64,000 nucleotides of DNA from Burkholderiales bacterium. Lineage in GTDB: Bacteria > Pseudomonadota > Gammaproteobacteria > Burkholderiales > Burkholderiaceae_C. The notes beneath the pieces were generated by a model that saw only the letters and a program-made list of their open reading frames with translations, was not told the origin of the DNA and made no database searches. Both the position numbers and the translations under genes were made by a program. This document shows positions 43,214 to 52,091 of the stretch, in pieces (the first letter of the stretch is position 1; each line of letters begins with the position of its first letter). The stretch lies in contig JADJDV010000002.1 in assembly GCA_016702555.1 (NCBI GenBank), positions 310,001 to 374,000 on the forward strand, read 5' to 3'.

Positions 43214-43888
43214 CTATCGACCGCGGGGGCTGGCCGCGGGCGCTTGAAGACCCAGCACGCGCCCGGCCAGTTGGGTCAACTCCTGCACGATCTGCTCAGG
43301 CGAGAGGCGGCCGTCTGGCCGATACCAGTGGTAAAGAAAGCCCGGCAGGCTGCACGCCGCTTGCGCGGTGATGCGTGTTTCGCTGAAAACGAAGTGACCC
43401 TCACGCCGGCCTTCCTCCATCAGGGCGCACATCTGTTCGTAGAAGTGGTTGGCGATGCGCTTCTGTGCCGCGATGTATTCCGGCCGGTAGACCTGCGGCT
43501 CCCGATACGGGAAGAACGCGGCCGGGTAGTGCTGGATCGTCAGGCGTATCAGCTGCTCGATCCCCGCCAGCACCTTCTCGTGCGCCGGCCGTGGGTCGTC
43601 CGGCGCGAAATCCATGCTCGTGAAGCACTCGACCGTCGGGCGCCAGGACAGTTGCTCGAATATCTCCTGCTTGTTGCGGAAGTAGTAATAGACAAAGGGT
43701 TTGGTCACGCCCAGCGCTTGCACAATCTGCTCCATCGTCGTCAGGGCATAGCCCTGCTCATGGAACAAGCGCTCGGCGGCGGCCAGAATGCGCTCGCGTT
43801 TTCGTTCGAAGCGACGGTGGCGATCCTCTGGCGTCCGCTGGTTCGCAGTGTCGGTTGGCGTTGTGATTTCAAGCGCGGTGTCACCCAA
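43214..43888 (-). CDS. TetR/AcrR-family transcriptional regulator, TTG start
   Basis: A 224-residue regulator. The N-terminal helix-turn-helix (RERILAAAERLFHEQGYALTTMEQIVQALGVTKPFVYYYFRNKQEIF) follows a 28-residue extension; the C-terminal part is a ligand-binding helical domain. The only fitting start is TTG at 43888, because no ATG precedes the HTH. That codon sits three bases from a 37-bp palindrome that is likely its own operator. Divergent from the acyl-CoA ligase, which it presumably represses until an acyl-CoA or acid appears (inference). Confidence 0.87.
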   Translation of the reverse strand: MGDTALEITTPTDTANQRTPEDRHRRFERKRERILAAAERLFHEQGYALTTMEQIVQALGVTKPFVYYYFRNKQEIFEQLSWRPTVECFTSMDFAPDDPRPAHEKVLAGIEQLIRLTIQHYPAAFFPYREPQVYRPEYIAAQKRIANHFYEQMCALMEEGRREGHFVFSETRITAQAACSLPGFLYHWYRPDGRLSPEQIVQELTQLAGRVLGLQAPAASPRGR

Positions 43889-43890
43889 GT

Positions 43891-43927
43891 TATACCGAAG
43901 GGTAGAAAAATTCTACTGTTCGGTATA
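43891..43927. promoter_or_regulatory. Palindromic operator between tetR and the acyl-CoA ligase
   Basis: The arms TATACCGAAGGGTAGAA and, as complement of the right side, TATACCGAACAGTAGAA match at 15 of 17 positions around AAA. Size and location fit a TetR-family operator that overlaps both promoters. A -10-like TATACAT lies at 43924-43930 for the plus-strand ligase; no clear -35 is seen. Confidence 0.75.
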
Positions 43928-44003
43928 CATTGTCGAAAAACGATCCTGATCGAACCCTTTCCGGGTTCCGAACAAGGTCGTCAAGAGAATATCAGGAGAC
44001 ACC

Positions 44004-45608
44004 ATGCCGCCCGAGCAACCCTTGCACGAGCACTTGCACGCGTGGGCGCGCGAGAAGCCCGACAGCCCCGCCATTCTTTGGTACGGCAGCGCCATCACCT
44101 GGCGTGAACTGGACGACTGGAGCGACGCGCTGGGTGCGCATTTGCAGGGCATCGGCGTCCAGAAAGGCGAGCCGGTTGCCTTGTTCATGGGTAACTGCCC
44201 GCAGTATCTGGTGGCGCACTATGCCATCCAGAAGATCGGCGCCATCGTCTGCCCGTGCGGGCCGCTCAACAAAGCGCACGAGCTGCAATACCAGCTGGGT
44301 GATCTGCAGGCCAAGGTCATCATCGCCGCCGATAACCTGCTGCCCATCGTGGCGCAGGTGCGCGAGCAGACCGCGCTGCGGCATGTGCTGGCGGTGCGCT
44401 ATGCCGACTTACTGCCGCCCGAGCCAAGCATCAGCGTGCCGCCGGAACTGCAGGGCCAGCCCGAGCCGCTGCCCCCAGAGGTGACCGACATGCTGCAAGT
44501 GGCGCGACAGGGCGCACGGGCCGGGGCTCGGCCCGCGCACGAGCGCAGCGGCATGGATGACGTCGCCCTGATGACTTACACCAGTGGCACCACAGGCCTG
44601 CCCAAGGGGGCGATGCTGAGCTTCGGCAACGCGCTGTTTAAAACCAGGGCCACGGCGCAGGCCAGCGACCTGCAAGCGCAGCACGTGTCGTTGTCGGTGG
44701 CGCCGCTGTACCACATCGCCGGCATGCTGATGGCGGTGAACACCCCGATCCTGGCTGGTGCCACGCAGGTGCTGCTGTTTCGCTTCGACCCCTTGGCGGT
44801 GTTGCAGGCCATTGATCAATATCAGGTCACGCACTGGTACTCGATCGCACCCATGAACGTAGCCTGCATGCAGGTGCCCAACGCACAGCAATACGACTTG
44901 AAGAGTCTGCTGCGCAACCCGGTCACCAGCTTCGGCATCACTTTCACGCGGGCGCTGGCGCAGCAGTGGCAGGACTTCACCAAGGGGCCGTGCATCAGCC
45001 ACGAAGCCGCCTACGGCCTGAGCGAGACGCACACCATGGATACCGCCATGCCGCACGATGCGATTCGCTGGGGGACGCACGGCAAGCCCATGCCGGACGT
45101 GACCATTCGCATAGTCGACCCCGCCACCGGCGCGGAGATGCCCGTCGGCGAGGCTGGTGAAATCACGCTGTTGTCGCCCGGCAACTTCAAGGGCTACTGG
45201 AACAAGCCCGAGGCTACCGCCAAGACCCTGAAGGACGGCTGGGTATGGACGGGCGATCAAGGTCGCATGGATAACGAGGGCTATCTCACCTTCATCGGCC
45301 GCACCAAGGAAATGATCAAGGTCTCGGGCTACAGCGTGTTCCCCGAAGAGGTCGAGAGCATCCTCATCAAACACCCCGCCGTGGCGCAGGCGGCGGTGCT
45401 GGCCGAGCCCGACGCCGAGAAGGGCGAGGTGGTCAAGGCCTTCGTCGTCAAAAAGCCGGGCGCCGAGTTGTCGGCCGAAGAGTTGATCGCCTGGAGCCGC
45501 GACAACATGGCGACGTACAAGGCACCGAAGCACGTGCAGTTCATCGATGCACTGCCCACGACGGGTGCGGGCAAGGTGCTGCGGCGCTTGCTCAAGGATC
45601 AGGCGTGA
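44004..45608 (+). CDS. AMP-binding acyl-CoA ligase (ANL superfamily)
   Basis: A 534-residue ligase that activates a carboxylic acid with ATP and CoA. The P-loop-like LMTYTSGTTGLPKGAML is at about 189-205, the aryl/acyl-binding AAYGLSETHTMDTAMP near 335, GDQGRMDNEGYLTFIGRTKEMIKVSGYSVFPEEVE at about 415-450, and the catalytic lysine in TTGAGKVLRRLL at the end. CAGGAGACACC precedes the ATG. The chain length or ring type of the substrate is not readable; context (binding protein plus acyl-CoA carboxylase) suggests a short or branched acid. Start of a probable operon. Confidence 0.9.
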   Translation: MPPEQPLHEHLHAWAREKPDSPAILWYGSAITWRELDDWSDALGAHLQGIGVQKGEPVALFMGNCPQYLVAHYAIQKIGAIVCPCGPLNKAHELQYQLGDLQAKVIIAADNLLPIVAQVREQTALRHVLAVRYADLLPPEPSISVPPELQGQPEPLPPEVTDMLQVARQGARAGARPAHERSGMDDVALMTYTSGTTGLPKGAMLSFGNALFKTRATAQASDLQAQHVSLSVAPLYHIAGMLMAVNTPILAGATQVLLFRFDPLAVLQAIDQYQVTHWYSIAPMNVACMQVPNAQQYDLKSLLRNPVTSFGITFTRALAQQWQDFTKGPCISHEAAYGLSETHTMDTAMPHDAIRWGTHGKPMPDVTIRIVDPATGAEMPVGEAGEITLLSPGNFKGYWNKPEATAKTLKDGWVWTGDQGRMDNEGYLTFIGRTKEMIKVSGYSVFPEEVESILIKHPAVAQAAVLAEPDAEKGEVVKAFVVKKPGAELSAEELIAWSRDNMATYKAPKHVQFIDALPTTGAGKVLRRLLKDQA

Positions 45609-46595
45609 GCGCTACCGCTTGCTTGCCGCAGCTTTCATTTATCCCAAAACCAGCCAACAGGAGACATCTTATGAAAACGCGCAAGTTGCTGTTCATTCTC
45701 GCCGTGTGCGCGGCCGGTCATGCCAACCTCGGCATGGCCCAATCCAACCAGCCTGTGAAGATCGGAATCCTGAATGACCAGTCAGGCCCCTATTCCAGTA
45801 TCACCGGTCCCGGTGCCGTAGTTGCCGCGCGCTTGGCGGTCGAGGATGTTGGTGGGACCTTGCTCGGCAGGCCCGTGGAAGTGTTGGTCGCGGACCATCA
45901 GCACAAGCCAGATATTGGCGCTTCTATCGCTAGGCGTTGGTTCGATACAGACGGCGTGAGCGCGATTTTCGATATTTACAATTCAGGCGTAGCCTTAGCG
46001 GTGCAGAAAATCGCAGAAGACAAAAATAAGCTACTCATCTCCACGGTCAACAGTGGTGAACTGACTGGTAAGTCATGTTCTCATAACGGCATGCAGTGGG
46101 GTCCAGACAGTTATGCACTTGCAACGCTCACTGTCAAAGGCGTTGACGAAACTAAACCTAGCTCATGGTATTTTCTGACGGTTGATTATACAGCAGGGCA
46201 TAGTCTTGAGCAATACGCACGCCAAACTGTCGAAAAGATGGGCGGCAAGGTGATGGGAGCAGTACGGTTTCCCTTGGGAACGACCGACTTCAGTTCATTT
46301 TTGCTACAGGCGCAAACCTCCAAAGCTAATAATGTCGCGATTGTGGGTGGTGGTGCAGATGTGCTGAATGCGGCAAAGCAAGCGGATGAGTTTCAATTGC
46401 AACGCACTGGCCAGAGGCTAGTAACGCCATCCATGACAACAGCCGAAGCCGCCGCGCTCGACAGTAAGATGGGTGCTGGCCTGCCAATTGTGTTCAGTTT
46501 TTACTGGGATCAAAGCCCTGAAACGCGGGCTTGGGCGGAGCGTTTTAGAAAAATCCATGGCAGCTTGCCGACGGATATACAAGCCAATGTCTATA

Positions 46596-47764
46596 GGAAG
46601 GTCTGCACAAATCTGCAGATCTCATGCTATGCAAGATGTAGCGTCTTTGGGACAATTGAGCGCCATGAAGCAAGCAGACCTTGGCCTGAACCTGAGTGTC
46701 AAGCGCACGCGCAAGCGGCGCTTTCTCGATGAGATGAATGCCGTGGTGCCTTGGGCCGATCTGGTGGCCTTGATCGCGCCATATGCCCCTGAGGCTGGCC
46801 GACGCGGGCGTCAGCCCTTTGCGGTTGAAGCCATGCTGCGCATTCACTTCATGCAGCAGTGGTTCACCCTGAGCGATCCGGCCATGGAAGAAGCCTTGCA
46901 CGACGTGCCGCTGTACCGCGAGTTTGCGGGCCTGGACAACTGGCATACGCGCCTGCCCGACGAGAGCACCATCTTGCGCTTTCGTCACCTGCTGGAGCAG
47001 CACAAGCTGGCCGAGCAGATGTTCAAGCTCATCAACGAGCTGCTCATCGCCAAGGGATTGCTGCTCAAGGCTGGCACCGCCGTGGACGCCACCTTGATTG
47101 CTGCGCCCAGCTCCACCAAGAACAAGGACAACGCGCGCGATGCCCAGATGCGCTCCAGCAAGAAGGGCAACAACTGGTACTTTGGGATGAAGACGCACAT
47201 CGGTGTGGACGCCGACTCAGGCTTGACGCACAGCGTGCGTGGCACGGCAGGCAACGTGCATGACATCGTTGAGGCCAACGCCTTGCTGCACGGTGAAGAA
47301 AGCAATGCCTTTGGCGACTCGGCCTTCCAGGGTGCTGACAAGCGAGCCGATGCCAAGGAAAGTGTCACCTGGCATGTGGCCATGAAGCCGGGCCAGCGCA
47401 AAGCGCTGGACAAGGACGATCCGATCGAAGGCAAGCTTGATCAGATCGAACGCATCAAGGCCAGCATCCGCGCCAAGGTCGAGCATCCGTTTCGGGTCGT
47501 GAAGTGCCAGTTCGGCTATGTGAAGGTGCGCTACCGGGGTTTGAAGAAGAACACGGCGCAGATCGTGACCTTGTTGGGCCTGGCCAACCTGTGGATGGCG
47601 CAAGAAGTTGATGGCATAGGTGCGCCCGGCGCGGGCCAAAAGGGCCTGCGGGAGAGCAAAAAACCTCCGAGCAAGGCGAAAACGTCCGGCGAGGTCTCAG
47701 TTTCCAGCAAGAGCTAAAAAATGGACAGCCAAGCACATCCGCGTGTCAATTATTCAGACCGTCC
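46596..47764 (+). mobile_element. IS5-family insertion sequence, 1169 bp, TATA target duplication
   Basis: The left end GGAAGGTCTGCACAA and the complement of the right end GGACGGTCTGAATAA match at 12 of 15 positions. The 4-bp duplication TATA flanks it (46592-46595 and 47765-47768). One intact transposase gene fills the element. Insertion disrupts the substrate-binding-protein gene. Confidence 0.93.
46665..47717 (+). CDS. IS5-family transposase
   Basis: A 350-residue DDE transposase. An N-terminal DUF772-like part (FAVEAMLRIHFMQQWFTLSD, LPDESTILRFRHLLE) is followed by the catalytic residues in VDATLIAAPSS, FGDSAFQGADKR and IRAKVEHPFRVVKCQFG, ending LANLWMAQEV. I chose the ATG at 46665 (MKQADLGLNLS); another in-frame ATG at 46629 would add 12 residues. 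No frameshift or stop is seen, so it may be functional. Confidence 0.93.
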   Translation: MKQADLGLNLSVKRTRKRRFLDEMNAVVPWADLVALIAPYAPEAGRRGRQPFAVEAMLRIHFMQQWFTLSDPAMEEALHDVPLYREFAGLDNWHTRLPDESTILRFRHLLEQHKLAEQMFKLINELLIAKGLLLKAGTAVDATLIAAPSSTKNKDNARDAQMRSSKKGNNWYFGMKTHIGVDADSGLTHSVRGTAGNVHDIVEANALLHGEESNAFGDSAFQGADKRADAKESVTWHVAMKPGQRKALDKDDPIEGKLDQIERIKASIRAKVEHPFRVVKCQFGYVKVRYRGLKKNTAQIVTLLGLANLWMAQEVDGIGAPGAGQKGLRESKKPPSKAKTSGEVSVSSKS

Positions 47765-48159
47765 TATAGTGCAGTTTTGCACTATTTGAAATCCGTAAAA
47801 TCGGCCAATAGTGCAGACACTAAATCTGTATTGGCAAAAATGAAAGGGACTCCTGTTAATGATTTCTTTACCTCCAATGCTCGGGTCAGGGAAGATGGTC
47901 GCTTGATGAGAGATGTTTACTTCGGCGTAATAAAAGCATCGAGCGCGAGGAAAAGTAAGGATGATCTAATTTTGGTCGAAAAAAAATTCAGCGGAGAAGA
48001 AGCCTTCATTCCACGTTCAATGAGCGCATGCCCGTTGCTGAAAAAGTGAGTGGCAGATGCTGCTGGCTATGTTGAATTGAAAAGATCCATGCGTTTCATA
48101 TGTTTCGAGTTGTATCTCGTGCTCTCTTGCGCAGGTCGGATTCGACCGGCTATTGAGAA

Positions 48160-51100
48160 ATGAGTGAGATCAGTTTTGCCAAAGTCTTGATTGCCAACCG
48201 CGGTGAGATTGCGGTGCGGGTCGCTCGCGCGCTGCACGACCTGGGCTGCGCCGGCGTCGCCGTGTTCGCGCAGGACGATGTCGGTGCGTTGCACACGCAA
48301 CTCGCCAATACGACTGTGGCCTTGGGCGCCACGGGCCCCAGTGCTTACCTGGACAGCTCGGCGCTAATCGCCATCGCCATCGCGCAGGGCTGCGACGCGG
48401 TGCACCCCGGCTATGGCTTTCTGAGTGAGAGCGCCGCCTTTGCGCAAGCCTGCGCTGATGCGGGCCTTGCCTTCATCGGCCCGACGCCGGAGCAACTGGC
48501 GCTGTTCGGCGACAAGGCGCGCGCGCGCGCGCTGGCGATGGCGTGCGGCGTGCCGCTGATGCCCGGCCTGAACCACGCCACGTCGCTGCCCGAAGCCGAG
48601 GCTTTTTTTGCCGAGCAAACCGCGCAAGGCGCCGGCGGCATCGTCATCAAGGCGGTGGCAGGCGGTGGTGGGCGTGGCATGCGGGTGGTGGAGCGCGCCC
48701 AGGATGTGGCGCCGCTGTGGCAGCGCTGCACGTCTGAGGCGCAAGTTGCCTTCGGCGAAGGCAGCGTGTACGTCGAGCGCCTGATGCCCCGCGCGCGCCA
48801 CATCGAGGTGCAGGTGCTCGGCGACGGCGCACAGGTGGTCAGCCTGGGCGTGCGTGAATGCAGCCTGCAACGCCGGTTTCAAAAGCTGGTCGAGATGGCG
48901 CCCAGCCCCACCCTGGCGCCCGCGCTGCGCGAGCGGATCGAGCAGGCGGCGCTGGCCATGGCGCGCCAGGCCGCGTACTGCGGGCTGGGCACTTTCGAGT
49001 TTCTGGTGGATGAGTCATCTGCCGAACTGCCCTTCATCTTCATCGAAGCCAACCCGCGCTTGCAGGTTGAACACACGGTGACCGAAGCCGTGACCGGGCT
49101 GGACCTGGTGGCGCTGCAAGTGCAAGTGGCGGCGGGGCGCACGCTGGCCGAGCTGGACCTGTCGGAAACCCGCCCGGTGGCTGAGCGGGGCGTGGCCATT
49201 CAATGGCGCATCAACGCCGAGACGCTGGACGTGCAGGGCCACGCGCTGCCCGCTAGCGGGCGCATCGACCAACTGGCCTGGCCCAGCGGCCCCGGCGTGC
49301 GGGTCGACACGCACGCGCAGGCGGGCGCTGCCCCTTCGCCGCATTACGACAGCCTGCTGGCCAAGCTGATCGTGCACGCACCGGACTTTGACGCCGCGCT
49401 GCGCCGCTCGCAGCGTGCACTGGCCGATTGCCACATCGACGGCCTGGCGACCAACTTGGCGCTGCTGCGAGCATTGGCCGCCCGGCCCGAGATGGCGAGC
49501 CAGCAACTGCACACGCGCTGGCTGGAGTCGGTGCTGCCTGCCTTGCTGGAAGACTCAGAAAAGATAGCTGCTAGCGCAGGTGGGGTAAGCGCTACAGGCA
49601 AAAATCGTTCAAAAAACGCCAGTGTCTTGCCAGCGCCTGATGCGCCCCAAGGCGCCCTGCTGACCCCCATGCCGGCGCGCCTGGTGCAGTTGTCTGTGCA
49701 GGTGGGCGACCACGTGGCGCCCGGGGACGAACTGGCGGTGCTGGAAGCCATGAAGATGCAGCACGTGCTGGCTGCCCCGCATGCGGGCGTGGTGCGCCAG
49801 CTGTTCGCTCAAATCGGTGATTACATGACGCTCGGCGACGTCATTCTGGTGCTGGAAGAAGCCGCGCAAGCCGCCGAGCACGCCGCCGCGCAGCAGGCCG
49901 CACAAGACCCCGACCACATCCGCGCCGATCTGCAGCGCGTCATCGACCGCCACGCGCGCACGCTCGACGCCGCGCGGCCCGAAGCCATCGCCAAACGCCA
50001 CGCGCGCGGCCAGCGCACGGCGCGCGAGAACATCGCCGATTTGTGCGACGAGGGCAGCTTCATCGAATACGGCGCGCTCGCGATTGCCGCACAAACGCGC
50101 CGCCGCAGCGTGGAGGATTTGATCGCCAACACGCCCGCCGACGGCATGGTGACGGGCGTGGGCACCGTCAACAGCCTCATTTTTGATGCCGAGCGCGCCC
50201 GCACCGCCGTGATGGCCTACGACGCCACCGTGCTGGCCGGCACACAAGGCATGCGCAACCACGCCAAGACGGACCGCATCCTGAACTTGGCGCTGCAAGA
50301 AAAGCTGCCCGTGGTGCTGTTCGCCGAAGGCGGCGGCGGCCGGCCGGGCGATGTGGATGCCAATGTGCTGGCCGGCCTTCACGTGGGGACCTTCGCGGCC
50401 TACGCCGCGCTGTCGGGCCAGGTGCCGGTGGTCGGCATCGTGGCCGGGCGCTGCTTTGCCGGCAATGCGGCGCTGGTGGGGTGCAGCGACGTGATCATCG
50501 CGACGAAGGACAGCAACTTGGGCATGGGCGGCCCGGCCATGATCGAAGGCGGCGGGCTGGGCGTGTTTGCGCCCGAAGACATTGGCCCCAGCGGCGTGCA
50601 GCATGCCAATGGCGTGATCGACGTGCTGGTGGCGGATGAAAAAGAGGCTGTGCACGCCGCGCGCCAGTACCTCGGCTTTTTCCAGGGCCGCGTGCAAGAC
50701 TGGATCGCACCCGACCAGCGTGCACTGCGCAGCGTGGTGCCCGAAAACCGCCTGCGTGCCTACGACACGCGCGCGGCCATGCAGGGCCTGGTCGATGAAG
50801 GCAGCCTGTTGCCGCTGCGCACCGGCTTTGGCGCGGGCATCCACACCGCGTTGGCGCGCATCGAAGGCCGGCCGGTGGGCCTGATGGCCAACAACACGCT
50901 GCACCTGGGCGGCGCCATCGATGCCGATGCCGCAGACAAGGGCGCGCGCTTCATGCAGCTGTGCAACGCGCATGGGCTGCCCATCGTCAGCCTGATCGAC
51001 ACGCCCGGCTTCATGGTCGGGCCAGAGGTGGAAAAGACCGCGCAGGTGCGCCACGTCAGCCGCCTGTTCGTGGTGGCCGGCGCCTTGCGCGTGCCGCTGT

Positions 51101-51465
51101 TCAGCGTGGTGCTGCGCAAGGGCTACGGCCTGGGCGCGATGGGCATGGCAGCCGGCGGCTTTCACCAGCCGTTTTTCACCATCGCCTGGCCCACGGGCGA
51201 ATTCGGCGGCATGGGGCTGGAAGGCGCAGTACGGCTGGGTTTTCGCAAAGAGCTGGAAGCGGTGGCCGAAGGCCCCGAGCGCGACGCGCTGTTCAACCAG
51301 CTGGTCGCGCAGCAATACCAGCACGGTGAGGCCATGAACATGGCCACCACGCTGGAGATCGACGCCGTGATCGATCCGGCTGACACACGCGACTGGCTGG
51401 CGCGCGGGCTGGCCTCGTGCTCCGGCGCGCGCGGCCCGGCGCGCGCCTTCGTCGACACCTGGTAG
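48160..51465 (+). CDS. Single-chain acyl-CoA carboxylase (BC-BCCP-CT fusion)
   Basis: An 1101-residue biotin enzyme with all functions in one chain. Biotin carboxylase: residues 1-460 (FAKVLIANRGEIAVRVARA, AVAGGGGRGMRVVE, EANPRLQVEHTVTE at about 296-309). Biotinyl domain: about 490-565, with the biotinylated lysine in EAMKMQH (K532). Carboxyltransferase: about 580-1101 (GSFIEYGALAIAAQ, AEGGGGRPGDVD, GMGGPAMIEGGGLG, LIDTPGFMVGPEVE, GGFHQPFFTIAWPTGEFGGMGLEG). It carboxylates an acyl-CoA, most likely acetyl-, propionyl- or a related CoA, with bicarbonate and ATP. The ATG follows a weak TTGAGAA. In most bacteria these are two or more genes. Probably transcribed with the ligase upstream. Confidence 0.92.
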   Translation: MSEISFAKVLIANRGEIAVRVARALHDLGCAGVAVFAQDDVGALHTQLANTTVALGATGPSAYLDSSALIAIAIAQGCDAVHPGYGFLSESAAFAQACADAGLAFIGPTPEQLALFGDKARARALAMACGVPLMPGLNHATSLPEAEAFFAEQTAQGAGGIVIKAVAGGGGRGMRVVERAQDVAPLWQRCTSEAQVAFGEGSVYVERLMPRARHIEVQVLGDGAQVVSLGVRECSLQRRFQKLVEMAPSPTLAPALRERIEQAALAMARQAAYCGLGTFEFLVDESSAELPFIFIEANPRLQVEHTVTEAVTGLDLVALQVQVAAGRTLAELDLSETRPVAERGVAIQWRINAETLDVQGHALPASGRIDQLAWPSGPGVRVDTHAQAGAAPSPHYDSLLAKLIVHAPDFDAALRRSQRALADCHIDGLATNLALLRALAARPEMASQQLHTRWLESVLPALLEDSEKIAASAGGVSATGKNRSKNASVLPAPDAPQGALLTPMPARLVQLSVQVGDHVAPGDELAVLEAMKMQHVLAAPHAGVVRQLFAQIGDYMTLGDVILVLEEAAQAAEHAAAQQAAQDPDHIRADLQRVIDRHARTLDAARPEAIAKRHARGQRTARENIADLCDEGSFIEYGALAIAAQTRRRSVEDLIANTPADGMVTGVGTVNSLIFDAERARTAVMAYDATVLAGTQGMRNHAKTDRILNLALQEKLPVVLFAEGGGGRPGDVDANVLAGLHVGTFAAYAALSGQVPVVGIVAGRCFAGNAALVGCSDVIIATKDSNLGMGGPAMIEGGGLGVFAPEDIGPSGVQHANGVIDVLVADEKEAVHAARQYLGFFQGRVQDWIAPDQRALRSVVPENRLRAYDTRAAMQGLVDEGSLLPLRTGFGAGIHTALARIEGRPVGLMANNTLHLGGAIDADAADKGARFMQLCNAHGLPIVSLIDTPGFMVGPEVEKTAQVRHVSRLFVVAGALRVPLFSVVLRKGYGLGAMGMAAGGFHQPFFTIAWPTGEFGGMGLEGAVRLGFRKELEAVAEGPERDALFNQLVAQQYQHGEAMNMATTLEIDAVIDPADTRDWLARGLASCSGARGPARAFVDTW
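49561..49612 (+). repeat. Small dispersed repeat, copy 2, in frame inside the carboxylase gene
   Basis: ATAGCTGCTAGCGCAGG, GGGTAAGCG, then CTACAGGCAAAA match the order of the spacer repeat at 7887-7940. It encodes about residues 468-485 (KIAASAGGVSATGKN) in the linker between the biotin carboxylase and the biotinyl domain. The frame is kept. Confidence 0.6.
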
Positions 51466-51596
51466 CGCGGCGCGCAAGGGGGATGTCGCCGGTTTGGTCA
51501 CCAGCCGGGCGCAATACTTTTCTGCCGCTTTGCATGGGCTTGACATGCGCGGCCGACCATGGACGCATCGCCCACCATGACGAAAGGAAACGCGCC

Positions 51597-52091
51597 ATGA
51601 ACGCCGTATCGATCAAACCCCTGCTGCTGGCCGCGACCGTCGCGATCGGCGGCCTCGCCAGCCTGGCGCTGCCCACGGCGGTGCAGGCGCAGGCTTACAT
51701 CAGCGTGCAAATCGGCACGCCCCCGCCGCCGCCACGCTACGAGGTGGTGCCGGCCGCGCGGCCGGGCTGGGTGTGGGCGCCGGGGCACTACGAATGGGTG
51801 CACAACAATCACATCTGGCGCCGTGGCCACTGGGTGCAGGCGCGGCCGGGCCATGTCTACGTGCCCGCCGCTTGGCGCGCACAGGGCCAGCGCTGGGTCT
51901 ATCAGCCGCCGCGCTGGGACGCGCGACCGGTGCGCGCAGTCCAAACCGCTCCGCGCCACTGGGATCGCCACGATTACCGTGATCGCCGCGATCCGCGTGG
52001 CCAGCGCGATGCCCGGCAGCGCTGGGACCGCGACGGCGACGGCGTGCCCAATCGGCGCGACCGCCGACCCAATGACCCGCGCCGTTATTGA
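51597..52091 (+). CDS. Exported YXWGXW-repeat-type hypothetical protein
   Basis: A 164-residue protein with a signal peptide (LLLAATVAIGGLASLALPTAVQAQ). The mature part holds aromatic/Gly repeats of the YXWGXW kind (PGWVWAPGHYEW, HIWRRGHW, RWVYQPPRW) and a highly charged Arg/Asp tail (DRRDPRGQRDARQRWDRDGD). AAAGGAAACGCGCC precedes the ATG. Probably periplasmic or surface-exposed; role unknown. Its stop overlaps the convergent ChaN gene by seven bases. Confidence 0.8.
   Translation: MNAVSIKPLLLAATVAIGGLASLALPTAVQAQAYISVQIGTPPPPPRYEVVPAARPGWVWAPGHYEWVHNNHIWRRGHWVQARPGHVYVPAAWRAQGQRWVYQPPRWDARPVRAVQTAPRHWDRHDYRDRRDPRGQRDARQRWDRDGDGVPNRRDRRPNDPRRY

Larger units (their letters stand above)
45671..48049 (+). 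pseudogene. Branched-chain amino acid-type ABC substrate-binding protein, interrupted by IS5
   Basis: Without the IS the gene encodes 401 residues: signal peptide (LLFILAVCAAGHANLGMAQS) and a type I periplasmic binding protein (VKIGILNDQSGPYSSITGPG, GRPVEVLVADHQHKPDIG, WYFLTVDYTAGHS). The IS follows codon 308 (QANVY); the rest (SAVLHYLKSVK, NARVREDGRLMRDVYF) resumes at 47769 and ends LLKK. Excision with one TATA copy restores the frame. As it stands, the frame runs 41 codons into the IS and stops at 46732, losing the last 93 residues. GGAGACATCTT precedes the ATG. Codon use is much more AT-rich than the flanks. No permease genes are in the window. Confidence 0.9.

Noticed and set aside
49609..51546. 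645-codon open frame antisense to the carboxylase
   Set aside because: His/Arg/Gln-rich shadow of the carboxyltransferase domain, a GC-content effect.
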